DNA of 64,000 nt, taken from contig QYRS01000003.1 of the NCBI GenBank assembly GCA_006503535.1, forward strand, positions 3,844,001 through 3,908,000. The letters are read 5' to 3'. Below the pieces are notes generated by a model. It saw nothing but the letters and a program-made list of their open reading frames with translations. It had not been told where the DNA came from and ran no database searches. Positions within the stretch are counted from its first letter, which is position 1. Each line of letters opens with the position of its first letter. Source of the stretch: Arthrinium phaeospermum. Taxonomy: Eukaryota > Ascomycota > Sordariomycetes > Amphisphaeriales > Apiosporaceae. The translations under genes and the position numbers were made by a program. Below are positions 1-9,741 of this stretch, one piece after another.

Positions 1-1114
1 GAATAATCGTTTGGGGACGACAAGGGTTTGGGGGTGATTCTGGGATCAGTGTCGTCTAGCAGACACATTTGCACTATAGTCACTCCAATTGAGATGATTT
101 GGGATAAACTCGCGAGGCCTGTGTCTCGTATGATTATGCTATGGCTGTGCCCGTTACTGTTATTCCATTCATGTGACTACGCTGTTGATGTGCCCGCTAC
201 TGTTATTCCGTTTATTGTTGATGATATTGTTAATCCCGCTACTGTTATTCCGTTTATTTGCTTATGCTATTGCTGTGCCCGCTACCGTTATTCCGTTCAT
301 ATGGTATGGTATTGCTTTGGCCGCTAATGTTACTCCATTCATGTGACAAGGCTTTTAATACTGGGGTCGAAGTTGTGAACAGTCCGTTTCTCTTTTAGTA
401 ACCCAGAAGCAGCTCCCCGAAACCATAATACCACAATGGATTTTGGCAGCGTCAGATTCCCAAGTGTCCTAGCAGTGTTGGCTCAAGGGTTACAGTGGTG
501 TAACTATCAACGGAAACCTCGCGCGTCTACCTTGCCTTGGTTGTGCATCTAGCGGAGTCCAGATATGCGTGATTAGGGCCATAAGAATACAAGAACTGGA
601 AAAGACTACCTTGCCTTGCTATACCGACGGTGTGTGACAATTCTCTTACGCCATCTAACCCTTGTACGACTAAGATTACGTCGCCTTCAGGTCGCCCCAG
701 TACAGTACTTCTTCCCAACTTGGCCATATCTTTAGTTGTAGCCCTGACGTGATCTTCACGAAGAAACTCAGCTCCTCCCAACTATGACGGGTAATTGGAC
801 CATATGCGGTCTACGGTTATTCTAGTTACGGCAGGTCCGGTCGTGTTGGTCACGATCGGGATGAGGCGGCTGCTATCACGTGTGATAATGCGGTTGGTCG
901 ATGTTGTTTCCGTACAGGGCAGACGGGGAGAGGTTGGTGACCAACTTACATAAACAACATGGGATCCAGCGAGGTCCGTCGCTTTCAAAAAGGACATCTT
1001 CCTGGCTTCCTGGTCATTGTAAACCAAGTCTGTCTTTAGCACACCTCCGTCACTCATCTAAACAGCGCGTCCTCAACCACCAACACCCAACAACTTGCAG
1101 CACAATCGCTCTCC
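1..1114. other. Intergenic region with minisatellite, no gene recognised
   Basis: Apart from the short tandem repeat at 147-347, nothing here reads as a gene. Short open frames on both strands between 28 and 1057 show no recognisable domain, no consistent splice sites and no compositional support. The last 150 bases probably carry the promoter and 5' leader of the UbiA gene that starts at 1115. Confidence 0.5.
147..347. repeat. Five-copy 42-43 bp minisatellite
   Basis: Five imperfect copies of a unit containing the core ccgctactgttattcc, beginning at about 151, 194, 236, 279 and 321, so the spacing alternates 43, 42, 43 and 42 bases. Because the period is not a constant multiple of three, the frame through it is not expected to be coding. 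Copies differ mainly by single substitutions. Confidence 0.75.
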
Positions 1115-2457
1115 ATGATGAGCATGACTCGCCATGCTTTGGATCTGGGGATTTTACCCTTCAGCATTCTCAAGACTTATTATCTCTTCGCGGTATCCGA
1201 CATTCCGGCGGCCACCTTGCCTGCTGTACGTCCCAGTTCTATTCCATGTCCAGAGGGAATACTCCAATAAGAACACACTTGCTGATCAGAAGGATAGATG
1301 GCTATAGCCTTTGCAATTGCCGGGTCTTGCAGCTGGAATAGCACCCTTTTTGCTTTACTATGGGTGCAACTACATCTTCTCCCCTTTCAGGTACGTCTAG
1401 AGAGCATTCATGACCCAGTCGCATTTCGAGGGCTTCGCTGACTAACAGGATGGTGATTAGGTGCGAAATCAGGTTCGTCGTACCATTCTCCTTTCATCGA
1501 ACCAAGCAACAAGTCAAACGTGTGCTGATACAAAATTTCCTCAGCTTGGCGGCATCGACGAGGACAGGATGGCAAAGCCATATCGCCCCTTGCCCTCGGG
1601 CAGGATCACCGTGGGGCAAGCCACCCTCCTCCACCGCGTCTCCTTCCTGCTCATGTGGGTGGCCGCCTTCCAGGCAAACACCGTCGCTTGCACGCTGGTC
1701 TACTCCATCGCCATCGTGTCGTACAACGAGGGCGGCCTGTCCGAGTTCGCGGTGCCCCGGAACCTGGTCGGGGCTGTGGGCATCGGCTGCTACTGCTGGG
1801 GCACGACCTCCATCCTCGGTAAAGAGTCTCCCAAAAAAAACGGCTCCCGTTTCTGATTGCTCTGGTGCTGACAATGTTCCATTAGACAGCGGTAACGATT
1901 TACAAGGGCTCAGGGCTGTTGCGGTATTGATTGCTTTTGCCTTGTTCGCGACTACGGTGAGCCACCGTCCATTCCCTTTCTTGTTCTCCTTTCTCTGGTT
2001 CAACTACCTTGGACCCCGAGCGTCACAACCACATCACGACACTATCAAGTAGATCGCAAAAACTGATTTGAAACTACAGGGCCATGCCCAAGACTTCCGC
2101 GATCGTTCCGCTGATCAGGCACGGGGCCGCACGTCCATACCGCTGCTACTCTCCCAGCCGTTAGCTCGCTGGTCTCTCGCCGCCATCTCGGCGGCGTGGA
2201 CCGTGGGCTTGATCCTTCTATGGCAACCGCCAGTTCTTGCTACTATAGCTTATGTCACCCTGGGTGTCTTGTACATGACTGGTTTCCTCGCTAGCTACGA
2301 CGAAAAGGACGACTACTACTCTTATTGCTGGTATGGCGTAAGTGGATCTTTCACCCTTTAGTACTTACCTGCAGTTCACTGAATGGAAATGTAGTTCTGG
2401 CTCCTCGGCAGCAACCTTCTTCCCGTCTTTCCTCGGTTGAGAGGGGAACTCCTTTAG
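1115..2457 (+). CDS. UbiA-family polyprenyl transferase, seven exons
   Basis: Integral-membrane prenyltransferase of the UbiA superfamily, 293 residues when exons 1115-1225, 1298-1390, 1461-1472, 1545-1818, 1886-1956, 2080-2337 and 2395-2457 are joined; all phases agree. The third exon is only 12 nt (VRNQ). Two Asp-rich Mg-prenyl-diphosphate sites are visible: NQLGGIDEDRMAKPYRPLPS (first site, the fungal form of NDxxDxxxD) and AQDFRDRSADQARGRTS (second site, DxxxD followed by GR.T). Hydrophobic segments surround both. Family members attach an isoprenoid chain to an aromatic or other acceptor in the membrane; the acceptor here cannot be read from sequence. In filamentous fungi such genes occur in ubiquinone-like, ether-lipid-like and meroterpenoid settings. 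No terpene cyclase or PKS lies nearby, so a cluster is not supported. The start is the first of three clustered ATGs (1115, 1118, 1124). Confidence 0.8.
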
Positions 2458-3329
2458 GGGGAGGAGGAATCTGATTCCTCAAGTGGAATGGGCATGATAA
2501 TAGAGTTGAAGAATCTAGAGGTGCAAAATGGACCAGTCACACGATAAACCAAGAGATCAAATGAGCCGTGAGAGGAAATTCGCTAGGCTACCAATGACGC
2601 AAGGTATATATATATAGTCTCAGATACGCTGACAATGAGACGTCACTGCTTACCTAAGTATGTTCTTGGCCGACGGCTAGTTCACTGAGGGCTATGTGGA
2701 TCTGCCAGCGCTGCGGTGAGTGGACCGCGAGGCCGGGCCGCGGTGGATTTTCTCCGCGGGGTTGGTTTCGTTTCGTTTCGTTTCGGATGCGGGAGGGGCG
2801 GGAGAAGATTGAGAGGTTTCGGAGGGCGTTGCGGGGTGGGTATGGAGAGATGATGCTTTTTGTTTTGTCTCTGTATACATACGGAAGGGGGAGAATAATT
2901 GTCCCCGTTTCTGTCTTTTAGATGGAGTATTGGCATATTGTCATGGTGACTAACGTTGGATGTCTTGTTGGCTGCGTGAGGCATGCATTTGCCCATCATG
3001 TCCGATTTTGAATTCACAAGTGCGTCTGATTCACCGCGACTTCTTTGGAGTTTGGGAAGAAGATGAGGTTGCAAGAGCAATATTAGGAAACTATACTTGC
3101 CATGCTAAAAGGAAAATGCGCTGTTCTTCTGATGCCTGAACTTGGCAAGCGTGAGATCTCATTCTATGACGGCATAACTCGCTGTATTAAGTACCTTCAC
3201 AGTCGGGTGTTGTATTACATGTAACGGGCACTGCTTGGCTTACATGGTGAGCTCGAGTTAGGCGGCTTGCGCGGCTGATTTAGCGAGATTGGGGAGTCGG
3301 CCTAGTGGCGGGGTGTTGCCGGCCACCCA
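2458..3329. other. Intergenic, no gene seen
   Basis: Short open frames at 2682-3080 on both strands are low in complexity and show no domain. A small TTTCG microsatellite is at 2765-2785. Otherwise I see nothing that I can name. Confidence 0.45.
2765..2785. repeat. (TTTCG)n microsatellite, four copies
   Basis: Four head-to-tail copies of a five-base unit, in a GC-skewed stretch between the UbiA gene and the nuclease-like remnant. Confidence 0.8.
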
Positions 3330-3602
3330 CTACAGAGCGCTAAACATTAAGCCCATGTTGGCTGGAATTGATGGACCCCTCGAGCTTTATAATATCGTCG
3401 GCCTATACTTAGACCTATTCGTCACTCTTCAACGGTCTCGTCTTAAATGCTGTATACCGAAACTTGAAATTTGCCTGTCCGAGCAACTCGGAGATTGCGT
3501 AACCCATTTGTCTTCCTCTTCAAGCCCACCTGACTATTGAATACCATTTTTAGTGTTTGTCTCATTAGTTGCTTCCTACTACAGTTTGATGTGATTGATT
3601 CG
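3330..3602 (-). pseudogene. 5' remnant of a nuclease-like gene (third family copy)
   Basis: Nucleotide alignment by eye shows that 3339-3602 matches 6231-6520, the 5' end plus upstream flank of the intact nuclease-like gene at 5316-6455. Matched blocks include gtccgagcaact (3476 against 6365) and, upstream of the start, gttgcttcctactacag (3569 against 6487). The position equivalent to the start codon is about 3546. Many differences are transitions (C to T or G to A), frames are interrupted, and only about the first 70 codons remain. It ends about 20 bases from the stop codon of the FTA2-like gene at 3622. It is therefore a truncated, decayed copy and not a functional gene. Transition-biased decay is what RIP (repeat-induced point mutation) produces, but I have not counted dinucleotides. 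Confidence 0.7.
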
Positions 3603-3621
3603 ACAATACAATTACTCCCGG

Positions 3622-4772
3622 TTAAGTACTCTCGTCTGAACTCCCAGTAAGTGGTGACATCTCAGGCGTAGGAAAAGTCCATCCTTCAGCACGTTTCCTT
3701 TCGCGCTCCCTTTGGCAAGTCTCACATCTCCACGGATCTGGTCGCTCGGTGGCCTTCAACCGTTCGGACTTGCAAGTTGGGTCTGTGGCGCGGCCAAACC
3801 GCTTTCTCGCCTTCTGGTAAGTGAAGTTTTCCGGGTGCCCGGACCATCTAGCGTAACACTTTTTCCGAATTTCGCTTCTTGAGAGACCTTCACTGGACCT
3901 CAGTTTCCCTATATACTCTGGGTTTGGAATCAGGTGGTCCCAGATCTTTTCAGCCGGGAACGCACTATTCCAGGAGAAAATGTCTCGGCCATGCACCATT
4001 TCTTCAAGGTTTCTGGCATCCCAAGAGGGCGGCCCTTCGATTGTGGAACCTGTCGGGTCGGCGGTAAAGGGATGGGGCGCTGTCCAAGAGCGGCTGAAGT
4101 CGACGTACTTGCCCCAGGTAAAGTTATCCCCCTTGATGTCGCCCACGAAGATGCCGAGGTTGTGCATGGTCCTAATCCCCTTAAGTGCCTTCTTTGCGAC
4201 TTCTGGGCTCACAAAGGCTCTTCTAACTTCCTCATGGTGGCAATCGGTGTATCCGAAGTCGAGGAGCTCCTTGACAATGGCGTATCGCTTTCTCTCCGCC
4301 CAACATTCGTCCGACGACCAGCCGTATTTGTCAATGTGGCTGTCCATGAACTCGTGATAGCTCTTGTCCATTTCTATCCAGCCGTAGCATGTGACGGCCA
4401 GGTGATCCTGGCCAAACTCCTTCAGTCGAGCGAAGGCTCGGTACTCGTTCGGAAACGCATGGATATAGGGCCACTGGCTAGCCTCATCCCTAAATATCTC
4501 GTCAAAACGTTTCGATCCCGAGTCCTGCTGGTGGGTGAACTATCGAGAATTAATACACTGAGGAAAGAATAAGCCTGGAACGGACGATATCTCGATAGAT
4601 CACTTACCATCTTTAATGCGTAGTTATTTCTATTAATACGCACTTTCCAGACATGGGAATGTATTCCCTCGCCCAGTCTCTTGATGAATTTGATCTTCAG
4701 CGGCTTGCCATCACCGGGGTCGAATTGGTGGAGCCTGGGCTCCGGGATGCAGGCTACATCGTAGTCTTTCAT
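3622..4772 (-). CDS. FTA2-type kinase-like protein, copy 1
   Basis: A 360-residue protein from two exons, 4772-4608 and 4539-3622, with a phase-0 intron whose donor is gtaagt and whose acceptor is gatag. It belongs to the fungal 'Kinetochore Sim4 complex subunit FTA2' family, a divergent protein-kinase-like fold that is expanded in filamentous fungi. Visible landmarks are a Gly-rich loop (RLGEGIHSHVWKV, about 32-44), the VAIK-type lysine in YALKM (Lys54), a catalytic-loop equivalent VGDIKGDN (Asp189, Lys191, Asn194) and a DFG equivalent DFS (Asp202). A CxxC pair (RCETCQ) lies near the C-terminus. All main kinase residues are kept, unlike copy 2. The ATG at 4772 is chosen because it lines up with the start of copy 2; an in-frame ATG four codons upstream (4784) is possible. 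The gene lies downstream of, and in the same direction as, the nuclease-like gene at 5316. Kinetochore function is only a family label here. Confidence 0.8.
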
Positions 4773-4784
4773 AGCAACCAACAA

Positions 4785-5315
4785 TGTCTGGTGACGGCCC
4801 TCAAATGCTGTTTGTTGGTTTCCCTAGAAATGAGCAAGAAAAATCAGCAGACACGACAGAGCTTGCGCGAATTTCCAGACTCCTTCTTCGCCAAGAAGAG
4901 CGAGCAAAGAAAATGCCCTCCACCCCCTAAACAGATCAAAGGGGTTCCTGAAAACGGGGGATTTTAACCTATTGAGACAAAGAGGAACATAAGCTAAGAT
5001 ACAATTATCACCCTCTTGATTTTGGGGCTAGGCTTTTTGATATTTTCTTTGGTTGTTCGATCCATGTGCCATGGAATAGTACCAAATCTGTCGGCTCATA
5101 AGGGAAAAGCCCCGAATAGCTTTTCCTTTATAGCCGGGGAAAAAGATTCATCTAGCAAGTTGCTGTATTGGCAGATCACATAATGAGTTATTGTGGCTGG
5201 AATAGGGTGTGGTAATCCAATCCCGCTCCAGCTCTTTCCCCCTTGGTGTCTAGAATAAAGGTGCCGCATGGATGTATAAACCGCTGGAGAGAAGACCATA
5301 CATTGGTAATGGCGA
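4785..5315. other. Intergenic between nuclease-like and FTA2-like genes
   Basis: This is the gap between two minus-strand genes. It should hold the 3' end of the nuclease-like transcript and the promoter of the FTA2-like gene. No domain-bearing frame and no clear TATA or terminator signal was recognised. Confidence 0.4.
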
Positions 5316-6455
5316 CTACCTGTCAACCTGCCCTACCCGACGGGCAATTCTACGAATAAGGTCTTGGTCCCGTGCCCTAGAAATGTCTATGATCTTCGGC
5401 TCATTACCCGGAATCGAATCCCGGATGATCTCGGAAAGGTGATGGACGTAGTATGTGCGGCCCGCGGCGGTAGTATACGCGTACCAGGTGTTCAAGGGCA
5501 GCATCCTCCTGCGCGGGACGATGTCGCGGTGCCGGGGATGCTGCGCCATCAACGTCAGGGCCCATATCGTCTTGCACAGCGAGAGTTCCCGCTCGCCGTG
5601 GCGGCTGTACGGAAAGTAGGCGTACTCGACGCCCAAGACGGTGCTGCTCGCGAGGTCCTCCTCGCCCCCTCCCTCGACCAGGTGGAAGCGAAGGACGGTG
5701 ACGTACTCGACGGTCACCAGGCACATGTAGCGGCACTCGGCCTGCCAGGCGTAGGTGCCGCACTGCCGGAGGCACCAGCTAGCCGCCGCGATTTCCGCGG
5801 GCGGCTCCTCCCACTCGTCCTCGTCGGCCGGGTTGATGAAGACGACGTCCGTCGGGTCAAAATGAGTCGGAGACTTCAGCTGGCCCACCAAGTCGACACC
5901 GTCCGGAATCCATCGGCCGGGCCAAGCGACGAGCCAGTTGGCGTGTAGGTATTTCTTTTGCCCGGATCTCTGGCCGATCATCGAAAAGGAGGGACAATAC
6001 CGGAACTGTGCTGCGAGTCCGTAGGTCTTCTGAGGAATGCCCAGTCGGTCCTGGAGACGGGCGACCGTCTTGTTGATGCAAAGGAAGGCGTTGGCTTCCA
6101 CCCAAGACTGGAGACAGTGGTTAAGGTTAAGTAGGTCATTCCAGAGCCCAGCTCGCTCACCGCCTATCGACGTAACCCTGAGACCTATCACCTCGAGAGG
6201 AGTCAGGGTCACTCTCTGCCCCAGGAGGTCCTCAAACATCAGGCCCAGGTTGGCGCTGGTGAACTCATCGAGCTTCGTGATGTGATCGGCCGATATTTGG
6301 ACCCAGTCGTCATTCTTGGACGGGTTCGTTTTGAGGGCGTCAGATCGAAACTCAGGATTAGCCCGTCCGAGCAACTGGGAAATTGAGAAGTTTAGACCGC
6401 TGCGGAATTCCTCTTCAAGTCCATCCTGGAGAAGGTCTGATGGTGAAGTGGCCAT
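5316..6455 (-). CDS. PD-(D/E)XK-nuclease-like protein, copy 1 (degenerate site)
   Basis: A single-exon protein of 379 residues from an ATG at 6455. It is paralogous to the gene at 8522-9688 along its whole length: both share WVQIS, FEDLL/YEDLL, CLQDRLG, CLRQC.TYAW, the C-terminal HHLSEII and IDISRA. The family resembles fungal proteins with a PDWA...GDTK core, which I read as a PD-(D/E)XK nuclease-like centre. In this copy the expected acidic residues are replaced: Asn173 in NWLVAW instead of Asp, and Gln192 in VGQLKS instead of Asp/Glu, while Lys194 remains. It is therefore probably catalytically dead if the family is a nuclease. A remnant of a further copy is at 3330-3602. No signal peptide or membrane segment is seen. 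The nuclease reading is inference from motif shape; the gene itself and the paralogy are well supported. Confidence 0.75.
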   Translation of the reverse strand: MATSPSDLLQDGLEEEFRSGLNFSISQLLGRANPEFRSDALKTNPSKNDDWVQISADHITKLDEFTSANLGLMFEDLLGQRVTLTPLEVIGLRVTSIGGERAGLWNDLLNLNHCLQSWVEANAFLCINKTVARLQDRLGIPQKTYGLAAQFRYCPSFSMIGQRSGQKKYLHANWLVAWPGRWIPDGVDLVGQLKSPTHFDPTDVVFINPADEDEWEEPPAEIAAASWCLRQCGTYAWQAECRYMCLVTVEYVTVLRFHLVEGGGEEDLASSTVLGVEYAYFPYSRHGERELSLCKTIWALTLMAQHPRHRDIVPRRRMLPLNTWYAYTTAAGRTYYVHHLSEIIRDSIPGNEPKIIDISRARDQDLIRRIARRVGQVDR

Positions 6456-6837
6456 TGTATTCGTCGTTTGGTATCTGTCCTATTGGTTGCTTCCTATTAC
6501 AGTTTGACGTGACTGGTTCGTTCATAAATATATTTGAGCATCCCATGGAGCTGCACGATTTTCAGGCCCATCAATACCCCCAATTTCAACAGTCTTTGTA
6601 GTTTGGAATAAAGGATTCTTTATCTCGTTAAAATACTGGCATTCTACGTAGCGTCTCTAGATGGACATATTCCCTCCCTTTGAGAATCTCAAAGAAGTAA
6701 GGGATCCTTCCGGTATACCGTAGCAGTGCTCAAACCTGTAAAAGCGTAGATATGTCGCTGACAGGAAACTGTGCGTTGATCATAATATAACAGGCTACTA
6801 CCTGCCACCTTTTTATCAGCTTACAAATCACGTATCG
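6456..6837. other. Upstream region of the nuclease-like gene
   Basis: Holds the promoter of the minus-strand nuclease-like gene; its first 65 bases (6456-6520) are conserved in the remnant at 3547-3602. The rest is the 3' flank of the phosphotransferase gene. No other gene is seen. Confidence 0.45.
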
Positions 6838-7797
6838 TCAGGAGCTTTCAGCACTAGTACGATCTGTGTTATCTACACTTCGACGTTGCGCGCCAGTTAT
6901 GGATTTACAGAAAGCAGCAACATTCTCAGGTTGTCCGTAGAAGTCGTCATAGGCCCAAGGGCTCAGGCGCCGCCATATGTCCCGCTCAGCCTCGAGCTCC
7001 TCAGGGTACTTGTCAATGGCCGGGCAGGCCTCGATAGCCTCAAAGGGCTTCTGGTACACCGGACGGTCGGCGAACCGCATCTTGGTGTGCTCCCAGTACT
7101 CCGGGTACCAGCCGGCAAATTCCCAGTCGATGATGCCCGCGATCCGCCCGTTGTGGTATTGGATGTTGGTCGGGTTGAGATCAGCATGGGTGAACTTCAC
7201 GCGGTAGCTGTCCGATCTCCCGTGGACTTTCTTGACCACGGGATTATACATCCAAGTGTCTAGCGGCCCACCCAGGCGCAGGTACGAATGAAAGTCGTCC
7301 ACAGTATGGAAAGGCGCGAAGCGGACATGGCCAACCCGATGGTCCAGTAAAGATCCCCCATTTACCGACCCGATGAACCCTTTCTCGGGCGGCTCAAGGC
7401 TTCGCAGTTGGTGCAGATAGCCCGAAAGCTCATCGCCAAATGCCCGGACTTGTTCGGGACTCATGTTGGTGTAGTCGGTGCCATCGCCTGGGAGCGCTTC
7501 CATGACAATGTCGACAGCACCATCGGGCCGCTCGTATACCTCATAAACCTTCGGGAGAGGTATCGACGTATTGGCGCGGACGAATTCCATTGCGTCGGCC
7601 TCATTTCTGGTCGTGTTCAGCTTGATGACCTTCCCGAAAGGCAGGCGGACGACGTTGCCCATCCCTCCTCGATTCCTGCCAGGGTAGAGGTACTGGCTGG
7701 CCCAAATGCGCAATCGAAGGGACACGGGCAACGTGTCTGATTGCATCACCACGTGCCGGGGCGCGATGTCAGCTTTTGAAGAGGACGAGTTTGCCAT
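6838..7797 (-). CDS. Aminoglycoside phosphotransferase (APH)-family protein
   Basis: A single-exon protein of 319 residues. The fold is that of APH/choline kinases: an N-lobe with VVRLPFGKVIKL followed by NEADAMEFV and SIPLPKVYEVY, a hinge with IVMEALPGDG, a Brenner-type catalytic loop THADLNPTN (His-x-Asp...Asn) and a metal-binding IIDWEFAGWYPEYWE. These are the ATP-dependent phosphotransferase residues, and all appear intact. Such proteins are very numerous in filamentous fungi, and their natural substrates are mostly unknown; antibiotic resistance should not be assumed. The open frame extends upstream to 8148, but the extension (poor in domain signal) has no family resemblance, so I take the ATG at 7797, just before the conserved N-lobe. 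It sits between the two nuclease-like paralogues and is transcribed divergently from the one at 8522. Confidence 0.85.
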   Translation of the reverse strand: MANSSSSKADIAPRHVVMQSDTLPVSLRLRIWASQYLYPGRNRGGMGNVVRLPFGKVIKLNTTRNEADAMEFVRANTSIPLPKVYEVYERPDGAVDIVMEALPGDGTDYTNMSPEQVRAFGDELSGYLHQLRSLEPPEKGFIGSVNGGSLLDHRVGHVRFAPFHTVDDFHSYLRLGGPLDTWMYNPVVKKVHGRSDSYRVKFTHADLNPTNIQYHNGRIAGIIDWEFAGWYPEYWEHTKMRFADRPVYQKPFEAIEACPAIDKYPEELEAERDIWRRLSPWAYDDFYGQPENVAAFCKSITGAQRRSVDNTDRTSAESS

Positions 7798-8521
7798 TGT
7801 TTTGAGATGCTGGCCTACAGAGGAAGCGTGGAGTTTGACCAACAAGCGTGTGAGCAAACCAGTTTGTACGCGCCAAACGCCCTCGCTATGGCGTTTTAAC
7901 GACCTCCTTTTAGAACAGAGGGCGGGTCTGACTCCTAAAGAGGTGCACAAGCTCAAGGTCGCGCAGTACGGTGGGGAGCGAGTCGGACACAAAGACCAAT
8001 TAACCACGCTCTCAGCCCCTAAGCAGAGGCCAACGCCAGCCAGGGAGTTAGGGGAGGTTGACAGATAGTTGCAATTATCAAAGTATGATTTCCTGTTGGC
8101 AATGCATGAATATGGGGTTGTCCAAGATTTCCGATTTCCAATCCACAAGTACAGCGATCGATTGAGTGCGTCAGTTTCTGCTCCATCGACTGCTTGGTCG
8201 TGGCTTCTTTGAGGCGTGATGAGACAAAGGAAAATAATTCGGGTACCAGCAGCTATAGTTCATCTTGCGGCTTGTTAATCTAACAACTAGATACGTAAAT
8301 AATCCTTTGTCCTCAGCTACAAAGGGAGAACTGTTTAAAGGCTCTCCTTTGTTTGTTTACGGACTTGGTGCGATGTTATGTCGCTATGATACGGATACTC
8401 AGAGGCACCGCAAATGGGTTCCCTATTCATATCTTTTTATCGGATAGAACAAATTTACTGTATAACAGATGAAAAGCTTTAAAGGGCAAGCAGCCGGAAC
8501 ACGCAGAGACGGCCACTTAGG
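7798..8521. promoter_or_regulatory. Divergent intergenic region, APH-like and nuclease-like genes
   Basis: About 720 bases separate two genes that start away from each other (7797 on minus, 8522 on plus), so both promoters must lie here. The minus-strand open frame that continues through 7798-8148 looks like chance coding in the leader. I recognise no specific operator. Confidence 0.45.
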
Positions 8522-9688
8522 ATGGCAACGCCAACACTACAGTCCCAACTTCGAAATGCTCGCCAGGGAAAACCAACCGTCAGTGGTATCAGCTACACGA
8601 TCTCCGACCTGCTAGATGTACCAAACCCTATAATCAGCACCGTTGCAGGTGCCAAGACGGCCCCGTCTCATAACAAGCATTGGGTCCAGATCTCGGAGGG
8701 TCACGTCACTAGGCTTGATGGGTTTACCAATACCAACTTCAACGACATGTACGAGGACTTGCTCAACCAGACGGCGCTCCTGACCCCAGACCGCGATGAG
8801 CACTTGGATCTCCGAGTTGCTTATCGTGCGAGATTCGAAGAAAACAGGCGTGAAGATGATTTCAATTACTGCCTTGAACCGTGGCTGGCGCACAGCGCCC
8901 TATATTGCATCGGCAAGACAGCAGCCTGTCTGCAGGATCGACTGGGTACACCGCGAAAGACTTACAGCCTTTCCAAATATTACCAGTTTCAACCGCGAGA
9001 TGCGGTGGACGGCAGGATCAGGCGCTCCTGTCCGGATTGGGCTATACTTTACCCCGACTATCTCGAGCCGGAAGGCGTTGCTTTGGCCGGAGAGACGAGA
9101 AAGGTGATGGATATGAACCCAGCCGACATAGCGAAGATCAAGGCGAACTTGGCAAGGCCGGCCCCCTCGGGCGTCATCTCCGCGATCATGTGTCTCAGGC
9201 AATGTGCCACCTACGCATGGTACTCCAAATGCAGATACGCGTTTCTGTTAACGGCCGAGCACGTCATCGTCCTCCGATTTCATCTCATCAGCAAAGGCAA
9301 CAGCACCTACGACACGTTCCTCGGAGTCGAGTACGACTATTTCCCGTACCGAGCCGAAGACCTGGGCAGGGAGCAGCCCACCGTGTGCAAGGCGGTATGG
9401 GCGCTCGTAATGATGGCACAGAACGCCCAGCACCGATACATTGTTCCGCTGGGGGAGACGTTGCCTCTTGATACGTGGTACATATACATGGCATCTGGTC
9501 GCGCATACTACATCCACCATCTCTCTGAAATCATTCAGGAAACCCTTCCCAGCAATACGTCTCCCGATAGGGTCATTGACATCTCTAGGGCCCCTGGGGA
9601 GGCTCTGCGGAGAATACTTGACCGCATAAGCATCCTCCTGCGGCGGGCTCCTGGAAATCGGCGTCAAGGTTTCCAAGGCCGTGTGTAG
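8522..9688 (+). CDS. PD-(D/E)XK-nuclease-like protein, copy 2
   Basis: A single-exon protein of 388 residues, paralogue of the gene at 5316-6455. The start ATG aligns with the paralogue (MATPTLQ against MATSPSD). The putative catalytic core is SCPDWAILYPDY followed by GVALAGETRKV, that is Asp172, Glu191, Arg193 and Lys194; related fungal proteins carry PDWA...GDTK. Copy 2 keeps both acidic positions, but the lysine is shifted or replaced by Arg193-Lys194. Conserved flanking blocks are WVQIS, YEDLLNQ, CLQDRLG, CLRQCATYAW and HHLSEII. The C-terminus is basic (RRAPGNRRQGF). It converges on the FTA2-like gene at 9742-11003, only 53 bases apart. The sequence supports a soluble protein. Nuclease activity is a motif-level inference. 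Confidence 0.8.
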   Translation: MATPTLQSQLRNARQGKPTVSGISYTISDLLDVPNPIISTVAGAKTAPSHNKHWVQISEGHVTRLDGFTNTNFNDMYEDLLNQTALLTPDRDEHLDLRVAYRARFEENRREDDFNYCLEPWLAHSALYCIGKTAACLQDRLGTPRKTYSLSKYYQFQPRDAVDGRIRRSCPDWAILYPDYLEPEGVALAGETRKVMDMNPADIAKIKANLARPAPSGVISAIMCLRQCATYAWYSKCRYAFLLTAEHVIVLRFHLISKGNSTYDTFLGVEYDYFPYRAEDLGREQPTVCKAVWALVMMAQNAQHRYIVPLGETLPLDTWYIYMASGRAYYIHHLSEIIQETLPSNTSPDRVIDISRAPGEALRRILDRISILLRRAPGNRRQGFQGRV

Positions 9689-9741
9689 GGGGCGCCAAAT
9701 AGACATAGGGCAGTATGAAGAATCACATGCAAACGTACATT

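Noticed and set aside
28..327. 99-codon frame with repeated PATVIPF
   Set aside because: It only reads through the 42/43-bp minisatellite; the period does not hold a constant frame.
1450..2052. 200-codon plus frame through the UbiA gene
   Set aside because: It is in the wrong frame for the UbiA motifs and runs through three introns of the rebuilt gene.
7798..8148. N-terminal extension of the APH-like protein
   Set aside because: Continuous open frame, but no family similarity; the conserved N-lobe begins shortly after the ATG at 7797.
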